A model generated the notes under the pieces. It was not told the DNA's origin. It saw only the letters and a program-made list of their open reading frames with translations, and ran no database searches. From positions 1 to 64,000 of the forward strand of contig JAURVB010012443.1 of NCBI GenBank assembly GCA_033002965.1: 64,000 bases of DNA, written 5' to 3'. Both the position numbers and the translations under genes were made by a program. Positions 12,029 to 24,785 of the stretch are shown piece after piece (the stretch's first letter is position 1; the number at the start of each line of letters is the position of its first letter). Origin of the DNA: Piper betle. Lineage: Eukaryota > Streptophyta > Magnoliopsida > Piperales > Piperaceae.

Positions 12029-15000
12029 TGTAACACCCCAATTTCGGTTCACCTCAGAACTGGATCAGAAATATTATGATCGAGTCAAGTCATGTTTAAA
12101 GTTGTCGGTAGGTACGACTCAATAGATAAAATAGATCGAAACAACCCTTTTGGTGTCATGAGAATGGAAGACATTATTAAATAAGTATTAAAACACATCA
12201 AATATAAGTAAAAGTAAGAAAAGAAATAAATGTGTTGAGCTCAAGTGTGTGTAATGTTTCGTCCTTTCACCCAAGTCAACTCACGATTTGAAATACCTAC
12301 ATATACTATATTAAAATCGTCAGTGATGAATGTTACTGGTCCAAAAAATAACTAATATAAACTAGCATATGGGTATTCCATTACCCACAAAAACTTATGA
12401 AACTTTAAGATTGCCTCACATTGGGCGGTAAGCAAACATACTGAAACAAATGTCAGCTCGCATGTGCGGCTTATAATCATATTCATACATACAACACTTA
12501 CGGCCTCACATCTTCCATATCACCCGCTACGGTACTTGAGTGGTAAGAGGAACAATTATGTTAGTACCACAAATTCCAAAAATGTGCTGCATTACTCAGT
12601 ACCATCATACACTACACTACCTCATGGTTTGAAGACATATCTCCATACTGCTCACTCTCTAATTCGTAAAATCCATAAAAAAGCACTTACTCATGTAATA
12701 GGCTTAGGAAAGAGGTTTGTATCATATATTTCTAAAGCTTCAGTTCAAAAATCAACAAGGGATTTTATCCTTGTAGTTTTATTAAACATGTGTAGAAAAC
12801 ATAACTAAATGGCGTGACATCGGAGGGATAAAATAAAATGCCACTGATGCCGTCCTACGTATAAAACACGATTAAACTCGACACGCAAGGAGTCAAGCAG
12901 AGAGGAAGAGTCCTATGGACCTGTGGTCCAAGCTCCAAGTATATTTGCACATCTACGGCGAGTTCGGACTTCGAAACCTATATCAAAACCCACTACTAAA
13001 TAAAATACTGACATCTCTATATGATGTATGCTCTTGGTGTGTGTTTACATTATCAATATATCCTAATAAAAAAAATTATACTAAATAAACATACCGCTAA
13101 ATACACAACTCGTAAATCGAGACATAATAAAGAAAATAACTAATAACAAATAATAAATACATACAATCATGAATACATAGATAGATAATAAATACATCAA
13201 ACAATCAATACTCTAATCATAAAATAATAATATCATATACTATATACGTAAATGGCTAAACACGAATAAATATTATATATACTTGTGTTAGTTATCATAT
13301 AAACAAACAAATAAATAAATACATAATCATTTTATAAATAAATAAATAAATAAAAATAATTATTTAATTTTAATTAATAATGAGTAATAATAAATCATTA
13401 CAGAATATGTACTTAAATACAATTAAATAATAACATACATGCAACAGACAAGTAAATGAATAAACAAATATATATAATTTAGTAAACAATAAAAGACTAA
13501 CATTAATAAGTAAATATAATAATAATAACAAATAATCATGTAAACATACATCATATACGATAAACATATAAAATAAATAAATAAAAATAATAAATAAATG
13601 ACTAAATAAAATAATACATAAAGAAAAATCATTATAAGATCCATTAATGCTAAATTATATGAATATGCATCGTAACTAATATAAAAGTTCTCGAATTATA
13701 AAAAACCGTAAAAGAAAGATGAAAACGGTTTGAAAATGAGCTAAACTAGACCGAACCAAAAGGGTTGAACTAACCTAGTCTGGGTTAATTGGAAGATGGG
13801 CTAGGTTGGCTAGGCCGATGGACATGGACATGGATATGGGCTGGCGGACTCGGGCATGACCAATCGGATGCGATTGTGGGCTGACAGACGTGGTCATGGG
13901 CAGGCGGACCACGAACCGAGCAAACGGATAGAATAGGGGGACGGTGGTGCTCGTTGCCAGAGAATGTTGATAGTGGCACGACTAGGGTCGCTGCCGGTCG
14001 GGATCGGAAGGTGGTGTCAAGGTGGAGGTGGTGGCGGTGACAACCGGCGGATTCTAGCCACTGGTTGGTTAGAAAACAGCAAGCGGGCAGATCGCCGCCA
14101 GGTACGGCGAGATCGTTGGTGGTGATTGCGGCCACGGCGATCGTCATGGATTGTCTCAAAATGAAGATCTCGGCAAATAGAAGCTAAGGGGGTCATCGGA
14201 TTGGCTGGTAGTAGCTCGCCAGCGCTAGAAAATGGCCCAATTGGTGGCTGCGGTGATGATGAACAGTTATCAAAAACTCGGTCGCCAACGACGACTATAG
14301 TGGCGCCGGTGGTTGTGAGTGGTAAGAATGAAAAGCCGGCTACGATGCAGTTATGGTTGTACCAAATGGGTGGCCGAAGGAGGTCTGGAGACTTGCCGGT
14401 AACGAGTCGAAGGGCGGTGGTGTTAACACAGTGAAGTCGTGGAAGATCTGGGAAATAATATGGTGAAGCCAGGGCTGACGTGTACGGCTCAGATCTTGCC
14501 ACATGGCATGATCAGAATGCTTGACAACTCGTTGTCTAGTAGGACCCACATATGGGTATATGCAATATAGATACTGATGAAAAGCTCGGATCGAGGCCGT
14601 CCAAACTCAAAACTGGCTTGAGTCCTGAAATTGACTCTATAGGCGAGAATCAAGGCAAGAAGAGTAAATGGGCCTCGAAACCCTAAACGCAATCGAGCTG
14701 GGCCCACAGGGTACAATCCAATTGTCCAAAATCCCTGTGATGCATGAAATGAGATACCCTAAAAATCCCAAATGAATACTAAATGCTACAACAACCTAGA
14801 TCTAGGCATAAAATCCTGGCTAACATATACAAACAAATCTATATACCTCAGTATACACTGATAACATATGATCTTATCATATACATGTCGGGCATACTCA
14901 GCCACTATAACATGCTTATATGGCCATCTGGGCCCATACTCATAATCTAAAAACTAGTCTAGTTTGAGATCGCTCTAACTGACTTGAGATTGCCTAAACT

Positions 15001-15049
15001 AGACAAAACTAAAATCGGCTAAACCCTAAGCTGAAACTGGGGTTTTACA
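12029..15049 (-). mobile_element. solo LTR of the large-LTR family, minus orientation
   Basis: It begins TGTAACACCCC and ends GGGGTTTTACA, which reads TGTAAAACCCC...GGGGTGTTACA on its own strand, and is 3021 bp long. The flanks are TCAGT (12024-12028) and TTAGT (15050-15054), a 5-bp target duplication with one mismatch. The surrounding sequence rejoins as the 'acatgtcagtaac' block of the older LTR. No internal region is present, so this is a solo LTR left by LTR-LTR recombination. The GC-rich patch at about 13780-14510 gives several overlapping frames that are not genes. Confidence 0.85.
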
Positions 15050-16868
15050 TTAGTAACGAGTACTTCTGTCCAAAATATAACTATATCAAACTAGCTATGA
15101 GAGTTAACTCTCATATGAAGAGAAACATTCATATACTTCACAAGAACTCTCTGAAGGGCACATACTGAGGAGCCACAAGGCTATAGACCCGGTAGCATCC
15201 CAAATTGACTGCTCTACTAATGCCTCTCTCGACATTTTCTCATGGTCCCTCAGGACTACTAATATATCCTAGGCCCTCTCCTTTCCTCCATAATTCTCCT
15301 GGCCTTAAGCATGAATGTCGAGTACCCTTAGGCAGTCGCCTTTAGTACCCTTTGAACCACAAGTTCGGATGCAAGCTATACTTAATAGGACTCGTAAACC
15401 TCCATGTTCTTCAGGTGGGAGGAACTCAAACATAGAGTTGTTAGGATCCATCGAGAATGGAACAACCGTCTCACTAATCCAGAGCCCACTTTGACTAGCA
15501 CGTGCACCGGCTCATGGTACGTGTGAGTTGGTTTCACCATCTCTCTTCTCACTAAAAACTTGATAAAATTATATATGAAGTCATGGGAAGGGATTTATAT
15601 AATAGGCTCGAAGGCAGCTTGTGGTAGATCTTGTTTTTAAAATCATACTCGAGGGATCTCATCCTCAAGGGTTATCAATCCTGAAAACTATTTGACTAAA
15701 TAGCCCAAGTTAAGTGGGATCTGATAAAACACCACTTAACTTGTCCTACAATTAGTACAAGAAGAAATCACGATAGAATAGAACAATATATTAGGGGCTA
15801 GTCCTAAATAGACCTGATAGAAGCTCCAAGCTATTCTCGCACCTAGGCGACGAGCTTCTACTTTGTACTTACACATCAAAACTAAATATTAATGCTCATT
15901 CTAATTATGTGATGCATGAATGCGATGGGGAACTATATAAAATCACAGTTAGTCAAACAAAGAATACAACTAAAATATGCTATCACAAACAGTCGAATAG
16001 AAGACACATCACAAGACAAGTGAAATTATGAAATAACTATTGTTGTTATATAATCTAATAATTCCTCGATAACTACTAAGTGATTCATGAATTCTCAATT
16101 CATGCTCGATAACTACTAACTGATTCATAAATTCTCAATTCGTATTCAATTCCTGATTTATGCTCATGTCTAATTTCATTAACACATCATACAAAAATCC
16201 TTGACCAGGCCATTCAATCCCTATCGAGTTAGTTATAATAAACTATTCAGATCACATTGAAATGTCTAACAAGAAGCATTCGTCAATACTATAACACGAT
16301 GTTATCACAATATTTAACATGACAATCATTTCTATCATAATCAAACTGATAACAATCAAATGAACATTCTTCTCAATTCAATTCATGAATAACTAAATGA
16401 CTGTAATTAAGTGTATGTAGAATCACCAATTATAAATATATAATACATAGTTCATCAAATTATATTTGCTTGTTAATATCTAGCTGGGTGATCCATTTAT
16501 ACAATTTCATGACAATTACACGGCATTAAGAAGATTTGCACTCTAATCTTATAATCAATTCATCAACTATTTACCGACTTACATGCTTCAGTCCAATTTA
16601 CCCTCATTGTATTTTATGATAATAAGTTATTAATAATCAACAATAACATCCTTATTAGGGGTCATAATAATCCCGTTATACACAATTCTACTATTCCATC
16701 CTCAACTGTTATTCCATCACAATTAATGAATACATCATATTAATTAATCTCAGACCATAAATTCAAATTTTATTTAGGTATACCTAATGTTAGCACACGG
16801 TGACGGCTGGCTGAGGTTCGGCCGACGGAGTACTCGGCTGGGCTAGGACTGGAGTACATGGCCAGGAT

Positions 16869-19757
16869 TGTAAAACCTGTGACTAGAGTTAGAGTTTTAC
16901 TTTAACGAACTAGTCAGTTCGAGTCGACTCAGTTTCATTGACCGCTTGTTGAGTTAAGGCCAACAGTGAGTTATTACCAATGAGGGTCAAGTGTACCTCA
17001 ATATATATGATAACATTGGAAAGATGGTGAGAAATGAGTTATTAGAATATATGAAAGTATGAAGTATATTTTTTATGTATGTGATTGTAGAATTATTTTT
17101 AGACCAAATAATACATTAGGACCCATTATAGGGCAGTTTGGGTGGGCTATTAGTTATAGAGCATGTCATTGTAGTGTTATAGTGTGCAATATATATTTTA
17201 TGGGATTTCCCCTATTTTTGTATTTGTATGGGATTTATTAAGAGCTAGTTATTATTTTTCACTCGAGTCGGAGTCGAGTCAATACTTATTTACGATATTG
17301 CCATCGAACTATTTCTTCTCCCTCCTGACACCTTCCCCCTCCAAACCCTTACCGCCGCCCATGTGCTCACTTCTAATGCTGCCATCGATGCCACCCCGCC
17401 TCCTGTCAAAGCCGCCGAGCTCTGCCATGCCGTCACTGTACTGCCCTGAGCGCCCCAGGCCATTGCCCGGCTTCCTCAAAGTGACAAAGCCTCCACAACC
17501 GCATTGCTCTCTTGTGGCTGATCCTGTAATTGGCGACTGTCACCGCCGCCATCCAGTGGTTGCCTCGACGCCTTTGACCCTCCCACGACCTTCCCCAGCT
17601 AGAGTGGTGCCCAGTGCCACCCACATTGGCCAGATCTCCACACTCCATCGTTGACAGCCTTGTTTTGCCATTTTTGGCGAGCCACCGCCTCTGCCGACCA
17701 TGTCGACATCGTAGACACGTTAGGCTCGCTGAGCCAGTCCCAACGGTACCTCATACCACCACCATCTTGTCGGCAACAGTAGCCAAAACATCGCCGAAAG
17801 GTTGCCAAAAACCACTAAAACTGCCAAAAACTAGATTTGCTAGATTTCATTGGATCTTCCGCCGAGCTCATCCAGTCGAACCCGATTGAACTTCGAATGT
17901 CATTGAGCGCCGAATTTGAGCTTTGAGACACACGACAAAACCTTAGCTGTCGCCGATTACCCTCGACGTGAGGTATAATTACCTCCAATTTAATTATTTA
18001 AAATTGATAATTATTAGCACAACATGGTAGGATTGATTGTTTGATATAATGAATGCCTGATTGTGAATGAAGTGATGACTTGCATGATTTGCTTGATAGT
18101 GAATCAATGTTAGTGATCTAATTAGGTAAATTAAATCTGAGCATGCTAATCGACTACAACATAACTTAGAAAAACATAATAAAATTGGTATGAATAGGAT
18201 GAGTTAGAATTATTTTTACATTGATAATTGTTGACTATGATGGATGATGATTGTGTTGTGAGTGTGATGTTCATGTTGAGTTGATGCATCATTCAGTTAG
18301 CAAGCATTAGCTTCTAGATTTAATGTGTAGGTACGGACTAGGAGCTCACTGCCTAGGCGTGAGGACATGCTTGAAGCTTCTACCACATTTGTTTAGGACT
18401 CGCTCTTGATTTATTGTCTCATTCTATCATGTTTTGTTTTGAACAGGAAAGAGGACGTGTCGAGTGGTGGATTTATCATATCCCACTCCACACGGGCCAT
18501 TTAGCCGATCATATTTTCTAGATTAATAACCCTCGAGGAGGAGATCCCTCGAGATTGTTTTCGAAATCTAGCTCATGATGCTTTCAGGCCTATTATATTG
18601 AAATCCCTACCCAGGCCAATATATATATAGTTTTTGCATTTTTAGTGAGATGTGTGATGAGGGAAATCGACAGCCACGTCTTGAGATAGGGTGTGTGTTT
18701 GTCAAAGCTAGCTCTGGAACTAGTGAGCGTCCACTCTATTCTCGAGGGATCCTGATAACTCTACCTTTGAGTTCCTCAAACCCGGAGAAGTGTGGAGGTT
18801 ACAGATACTGCCGTGTAGTGCATGTCTAGACTTGTGGTGTAAAAGGGTACTCAAGGCACATGATTGAGAGTACTCGGCTTTTGTACTTAGGGCTAGAAGA
18901 AATACAGAAGATGTAGAGGGCTGACAGAAAAGAGAATGATTTTTGCGCAAAGGAATAGTTTAAATGACCAAGGAAAGAGAATGTTATGGAAAAAGAATGA
19001 ATGGAAAGGGGATGCTGCCACCCGAAGCTGACGGCTCCCATTAGTACCCTTATGAGACTTATTAAGGAAGTATATGAGGTTTTATTCACCAGGAGAGTTA
19101 GCTCTCCTGTGTTAAATTGATATTAGCTATTTTTGGACCGGTAACGCTCATTACTGAAGTATTTATTATATATGTAGGTGAGAACCATGAGGGATGAGTA
19201 CTGTCGGGACGACAAAGGAGTAGCATTGAATTGTGCACACATATACCTGCTGACTGTAATTAGTGATGTGTTGAACAGTGTGGATAATTAATTAGAATGT
19301 TATTATGTAAACTACTATAGATATTATGCATGTGGATAAAAATGGAAAGTTGAAAATGAATAGGGTGAGCTACAGAGTGAGGTAACTAGAATGTGAAATC
19401 ATGCTGTGTTTAGATTAATTTTTATTGTTATAAATATATACTATTTATTGTTAATATGGTGGCCCCTATTGCACTTTTAGGGGAGATTCTGTTGGTTTTA
19501 TTTTTCAAAATATATATTTCTTTTGAACTTTTCATTTATTTGGTTTGTTTGTTTACTTGTTTGCACGTCATGGCATGCATGTAGGACAACGTTATAAACC
19601 AAAGTATCTCATCCATGTTTTGGATGTGCCATTACCATCTTAAGACGCCGAGGGTAGATTCGGGCTGGCTTAACTGAATCAAGTAGATTAATGAATGGTT
19701 CAGTCATTGGTAATATTTCTGTGTTGGTTCACAGGTGAATCAAAACGGGGTGTTACA
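16869..19757 (+). repeat. 5' LTR of element A
   Basis: It begins TGTAAAACC and ends GGGGTGTTACA, 2889 bp. The part from about 18022 onward aligns along its length with 26809-28508; landmarks include GATTGTGAATGAA, the 'ctgcctagg' core near 18350, CCCTCGAG and the 'gaccatcttaagac' block. A GC-rich patch (about 17290-17960) gives overlapping reading frames on both strands and is a conserved LTR segment, not a gene. Confidence 0.9.
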
Positions 19758-19761
19758 GACA

Positions 19762-19774
19762 TGGTATTTGAGCT
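19762..19774 (+). promoter_or_regulatory. primer-binding site of element A (tRNA-Met type)
   Basis: TGGTATTTGAGCT lies four bases after the 5' LTR. It differs by a few bases from the common plant primer site TGGTATCAGAGC, complementary to the 3' end of initiator tRNA-Met. Confidence 0.85.
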
Positions 19775-19979
19775 AACTTTGGTTAATTAAGATGGTAAAC
19801 GCATTACAAGTTACATGTGTGTGAAAGTTGCTCTGATTTGTACTAACAGGTATTTTTTTGTCCTAATGTTTTTGGTTTGTAGATTTTTCCTACCAAATAG
19901 TGTTTTACCAAGGTGATCAGATTAGAGTAGGGAGTACCAGGAGGATGGTGAACCAGACTCATAGGATGTAGTTCAGGGC

Positions 19980-21550
19980 CTCATCCCCTCCATTGCCCAG
20001 ATAGGAGAGTCCTGACCATGATCACAGTGATGTAGCCTGTACTCAACCAAGGACCACAGTGTCACGAGAAGAGGCCAGTGTGCTAGTTTTGGTTAGTTGA
20101 TGCAATGAGAGCCGTCACTGAGATAGCCATCGCATCAGTCACCGTAGTAGAGTAGTCGACAAGAAAGAGATGTAGTGATTGCCAGGTTAGCTATAGTTCA
20201 GATATGAATGCAGCAAATGTAAGAGGAATTCAGGATAGAGCTCAGGCAGATAGATCTTTCGGTAGCCAGAGCTGAGAAGAGACTAGCAGTGGATGAAGAG
20301 GCACGAGGAGAGCTAGCAGTTCCCATGGACCCTCCGCCACTGCCTCCTGCTCCACCACTGCAACAGAGGGCTACCCCAACAACAACTCCTCTAATTGACC
20401 TACTTCAGGGAAGAATGGGATAGGATCTCAGTGGACCAGCCGTAGCAGGTAGCAGGCATACTGCAGGTGGAAGTGTAGCTATAGGATGTGATAGTGTACC
20501 AGTAGGTATGGGACTACAGTTTCCACCATGTGAGTTGAGAGAAGGATCAAACAAATCAGTGGATGCAAGGAATCTGGAGTTATGGTAATATGAAAGGCTT
20601 TTGAAGAATGGTGGACGACCTTTCTTTGGGAAGTTGGATTTGGAAGTGGCATTCCTGTGGATATCATCAGCCATAGGAGTGTTTAGGAGTATGGGATGCC
20701 CGATTGAGGATAGGGTATGCATGATTACAGGGGCATTCCAAGATGAAGCTAGAGTATGGTGGGATTCAATGCAGAATTCCACATTTGCTCACCGTCATCG
20801 CTAGGACATCACTTGGGAGAAATTCAGAGTGGAATTAGATGGAAAGTACTTTTTGCCAAATATAAGGAAGAGGTAGGAGTAGGAATTCTAGACCTTGAGG
20901 CAAGGACCCATGATGGTGGTGCAATATGAGACTAGGTTTAGAGCTTTGGAGAGATTTGCACCAGATTTGGTCCCCACCGAAGGAAGAAGGATAGAACGAT
21001 TTTATGAAGGCCTCCATCATGAGATTAGGATGGCCTATTTGGATAGGAAGTTTGCTACCTTCGGTGATGTTGTGAGAGGTACAGGTGAGTCAAAATGAGT
21101 TATAGCTGCTAGACCTCGCCAAGATTTTGACCAGAAGCAACAACACCCCAGATCGTATCAGCCAGAGCAAGGAGCACAATAGAGACGTCGAATAGATGCA
21201 CCAGTTGCCATAAGGGCTATGGATGACCAAGTCCAAGGCTACAGAGCATCTTTTTGTTAGAGTTGCCAACGCCATCATAGGGGTGAATGCAGAGTAGGCA
21301 CTAGGGTATGTTATAGTTGCGGTCAACCAAGGCATAAAGCTACAACTTGTCCAACTGGCTTGACCTAACAGGTGAAGCTCCTAGTGCCTCCATAGAGACT
21401 TGCACTCCTCGCTCCCCAGCAGCAACCACAACAAAGAGACAGTGACAAGGTCAAGGCCAGAGAGGCAGCGATCAACAACCACTGAGACAGCAGCAAAAGG
21501 ATAGAATCAGAGAGGTACATGGCTACAGGGCAAGTTAGACATTAGAGGGG
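19980..21550 (+). pseudogene. gag pseudogene of element A
   Basis: Pieces of the gypsy capsid domain occur in broken frames. One reads LLKNGGRPFFGKL...VWWDSMQ (about 20590-20775), and a downstream one has QYETRFRALERFAPDLVP and RRIERFYEGL (about 20920-21020). A zinc knuckle near 21310-21352 reads CYSCGQPRHKATTC, preceded by a partial C..CQRHHRGEC motif. Stops and frameshifts separate the pieces, so no protein can be made. Capsid followed by CCHC is the usual order in gypsy gag. Confidence 0.85.
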
Positions 21551-21689
21551 TAGACAACATATACCACTAGCTCAGAATTAGGCTGTACCACCAGCATCAC
21601 CTCTTGTCCCAGTACAACAACAGCCAATGAGTATGTATGTAGCTATTGTGGTAGAGGCACTTGAGGATACGACACTCATGACAAGTATG

Positions 21690-24600
21690 CTTTCAGTAGG
21701 CTTTGTACTCGCAAAAGTATTATTTGATTCTGGTTGCCTGCACTCATTTATTTCATACACGCACACAAGTAGAATTGGATGTAAGATATAAGAGTTAGGG
21801 CATTCACAATTAGTGTCCACTCCCGCTGGTAGTATGATAGCTATGGGCGAGTGTGGACGTAATGTCCTTGTCGAGATTTAAAAGCGATAACTTGTAGCTG
21901 ATTTGATATTATTCAAGCTACAAGAATTTGATGTGATATTTGGGATGAACTGGATGTCCAAGCGAGGAGCCTTGATAGATTGCCAAAGAAAGACAGTAAC
22001 TTTCAAACACGGAAGATGCTGCTTTCTCTTCTAAGGTCAGGGTAGAGATAGAGAACAAGGATGAATATCCTACCAAAATACAGTGAGATAGCTAGACAGA
22101 GGTAGTGAGCTGATAATGACAGTGTTAGTTTTGGCTAAGCAGAATGGTTCAGGTGATAAGCCGAACATTAAGGAGATCCCAGTGGTTAGAGAATTCCCTA
22201 ATGTATTCCCAGAGGAGATTATTGGATCGCTGTCAGACAGAGAGGTAGACCTTGGCATTGAGCTGATGCCTGGAACAACACCAATTTCTAGAGCTCTGTA
22301 CAGGATGGCACCTCTTGAGTTTAAGGAACTCAAGGAACAATTAGAGACACTATTGGACCAAGGATTCATCAAACCAAGTGTTTCCCCATGAGGTGCACCA
22401 GTGTTATTTATGAGGAAGAAGGATGGAAGTATGCTTTTATGCATCATTACAAGATACTAAAACATGAGACTATTAAGAATAAATACCCTCTTCCTCGCAT
22501 TGATGACCTATTTGATCAGTTGTGCTCAGCAGTGATCTTCCGAAGATTGATTTGAGGTTAGGATACTACCAGTTGAAGATTAGAGTAGAAGACATTCTAA
22601 AGACTGCATTCAGGACCATATATGGACACTACAACTTTTTGACCATGCCTTTTAGATTGACCATTACTCTAGTAGCATTAATGGACTTGATGAATAGAGT
22701 GTTCAGTCCATATTTGGACCAGTTTGTGATCGTCTTTATGGATGACATACTGGCATACTCTTCATCGAGGGAAGAGCATGAGTAACATCAGAAGATAGTG
22801 TTGCAGACATTGAGAGAGCATAGGTTGTTTAGGAAGTTTTCAAAATGTAGTTTTGGCTATCAAAGGATAACTTTCTTGGCCATATCATCTCAGCATTAGG
22901 TAGCTTGGTAGACCAGCCAAGATAGAAGCAGTTGTACAGTGGGAATAGTCGAAGGCACCTACAGAGGTTTGGAGTTTAGTAGGCCTTGTTGGGTACTACA
23001 TACAGTTTATTCAAGGTTTCTCTTCCATAGCATCTCCTCTTATATGGTTGACTAGGAAGGAGAAATGGTTTAAGTAGACAGAGGAATGTGAGCAGAGTTT
23101 TAGGACGATGAAGGAGAGATTGACTTCAGTGCATATCCTCACATTGCCTGAGGGACATGAGGATTTTGTAGTTTGCATAGATGCCTCCGAAATTGGACTA
23201 GGTTGTGTTTTGATGCAGAAGGATAAGGTTATAGCTTTTGAATCTCGATAGCTCAAGGTTCATGAGCATAACTATGCTACACACGACTTGGACCTTGCAG
23301 CAGTCATATTCGCACTCAAAATATGAAGGCACTACTTGTATGGAATATCTTTCAGACTTTTGACAGATCATCAGAGTCTGATATATATCTTCACGTAGAA
23401 GGATTTGAACAACAAATAGAGAATATGGTTAGAGACATTAGCATATTACGAGATTGACATAGCGTACCATGAGGGCAAAGCAAATGTGGTAGCAGATGCA
23501 TTCAGCAAAAAGCTAGAAGTTTCATACTTTGCAAGATTGGCAGCAATGTCAGTGACTCAATATACTACGGGCCAAAGATAGTTGGTTGGAATGATGGTGT
23601 GACTGACCATTCAGTCGTGTGTACTTGAGCAGATCAGGATTGCACAGGAAGCAGATCTGCAATTGAAGAAGTGGTTGGAACAAGTAACACATATGGAATT
23701 TGCCAAAAATGGAGAGGGGTTAGTCAGATTGAGAGGTTGACTCTTTATGTCAAATATTCTAGCGTGTCCTAGACTTGGAAGTATGATTCTTCATGAAGCT
23801 CACATGTCGAGATGCTTAGTGCATCCAGGTGGGGTGAAGATGTACCACGATGTTTGACGAACATATTAGTGGCTAGGAATGAAGAGAGAGATATACAACA
23901 TGGTTGTCAGATATTTGGTGTGCCAACTAGTGAAAGTCAAGCACGTACACCCAAGTGGAACGCTATAGCCATTGGAAATCCCAGAGTGGAAATGGGAGAG
24001 TATAGCGTACGACTTTGTAGTCAGTTTACCTAGGACCCACCTACAAAAAGACACAGTATGGGTCATAGTAGATAGACTCACAAACAGCGCAAACTTCATA
24101 CCAATCAGGATGGATTACCCACTGACCACTTTGGCCACGTTGTACCGAGACTAGATAGTCAGGATTCATGGAGTGCCACGGGAAATTATATCAGACAGGG
24201 ACTCAATGTTGACATCTTGATTTTGGAAAGCTTTTCAAGTAGCTATGGGCACTGAATCGAGATTTAGTACAACCTTTTACCCTGAGACAGATGGGCAGAC
24301 TGAGAGAACCAAACATATCCTAGAGGATTTGCCCTAAGAATGCATTTTGGATTTCAGAGGAAGTTGGGAAGAGCACCTACCTCCAATAGAGTTCTCCCAT
24401 AACAATAGCTATCAGGCCACGATAGGAATGACACCATTTGAGGCACTATACGCCAGACCATGTTGATCCCTAGTGTGCTGGGTACAAGGCAGTGAGCCAA
24501 TAATAGTTGGGCCAAAGATGATTTTAGCAGAGACAGGAAGTGGTAATGTGGATTAGGATGAGGATGAGGTTAGCTCAGAACAGGCAGAAAAGTTATGTTG

Positions 24601-24785
24601 ATTAGCGCATACGTGAGGTTCATTTTGCGTTAGGAGATCACGTTCTCCTAAAGGTCTCTCCAACTAAGGGGAACAAGAGATTCGGGATGTGAGGGAAACT
24701 CAGTCCACGATATGTTGGACCATTTGATGTGATCGAGTGTATTGGACTAGTGGCGTATAGGCTAGCATTGCGCATTGGACTCTAT
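21690..24785 (+). pseudogene. pol pseudogene of element A (PR-RT-RH-IN)
   Basis: Protease: LFDSGCLHSFIS at about 21724-21760, then FDVIFGMNWMSKRGALIDC at about 21928-21985. Reverse transcriptase: 22116-22960, with [11 protein letters not shown] and the catalytic box [13 protein letters not shown]. RNase H: about 23165-23500, with VCIDASEIGLGCVLMQ and LLTDHQSL. Integrase: about 23800-24440, with IAYDFVVSLPRT, ISDRD and PETDGQTERT giving the D,D,E positions. The tail GDHVLLKVSP...RYVGPFDVI leads to AYRLALR, where homology stops at about 24785. In-frame stops and frameshifts are spread throughout. The domain order (RT-RH-IN) fixes it as Ty3/gypsy. Confidence 0.9.

Larger units (their letters stand above)
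11244..16868 (-). mobile_element. old minus-oriented LTR, split by a solo LTR and by element A
   Basis: The piece 11244-12028 starts TGTCACAAAATCCGGTTCACG, a decayed form of the TGTAACACCCC...GGTTCAC terminus. It parallels 32773-33440 and 47028-47660. The same LTR resumes after the insertion at 15050 with the 'gtccaaaatataacta' and 'actctcatatgaa' blocks. It runs through the family landmarks (CTCGAGGGATCTCATCCTC at 15648, the 'cctaggcg' core near 15842) to 16868, where element A begins. It is non-coding and highly diverged. Confidence 0.7.

Noticed and set aside
13370..13644. Minus-strand frames rich in Leu, Tyr and Ile, like membrane segments
   Set aside because: Translation of an AT-rich (AAAT/AATA) tract in an LTR; composition alone gives the hydrophobic look.
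13785..14716. Several minus- and plus-strand frames of 69-161 codons
   Set aside because: GC-rich patch of the solo LTR 12029-15049; opposite-strand overlap and no domain.
17184..17889. Overlapping open frames on both strands
   Set aside because: Same GC-rich LTR patch in element A; not conserved as protein among LTR copies.
20405..20782. 125-codon minus-strand frame
   Set aside because: Antisense shadow of the element A gag domain; the plus strand shows the conserved capsid motifs.
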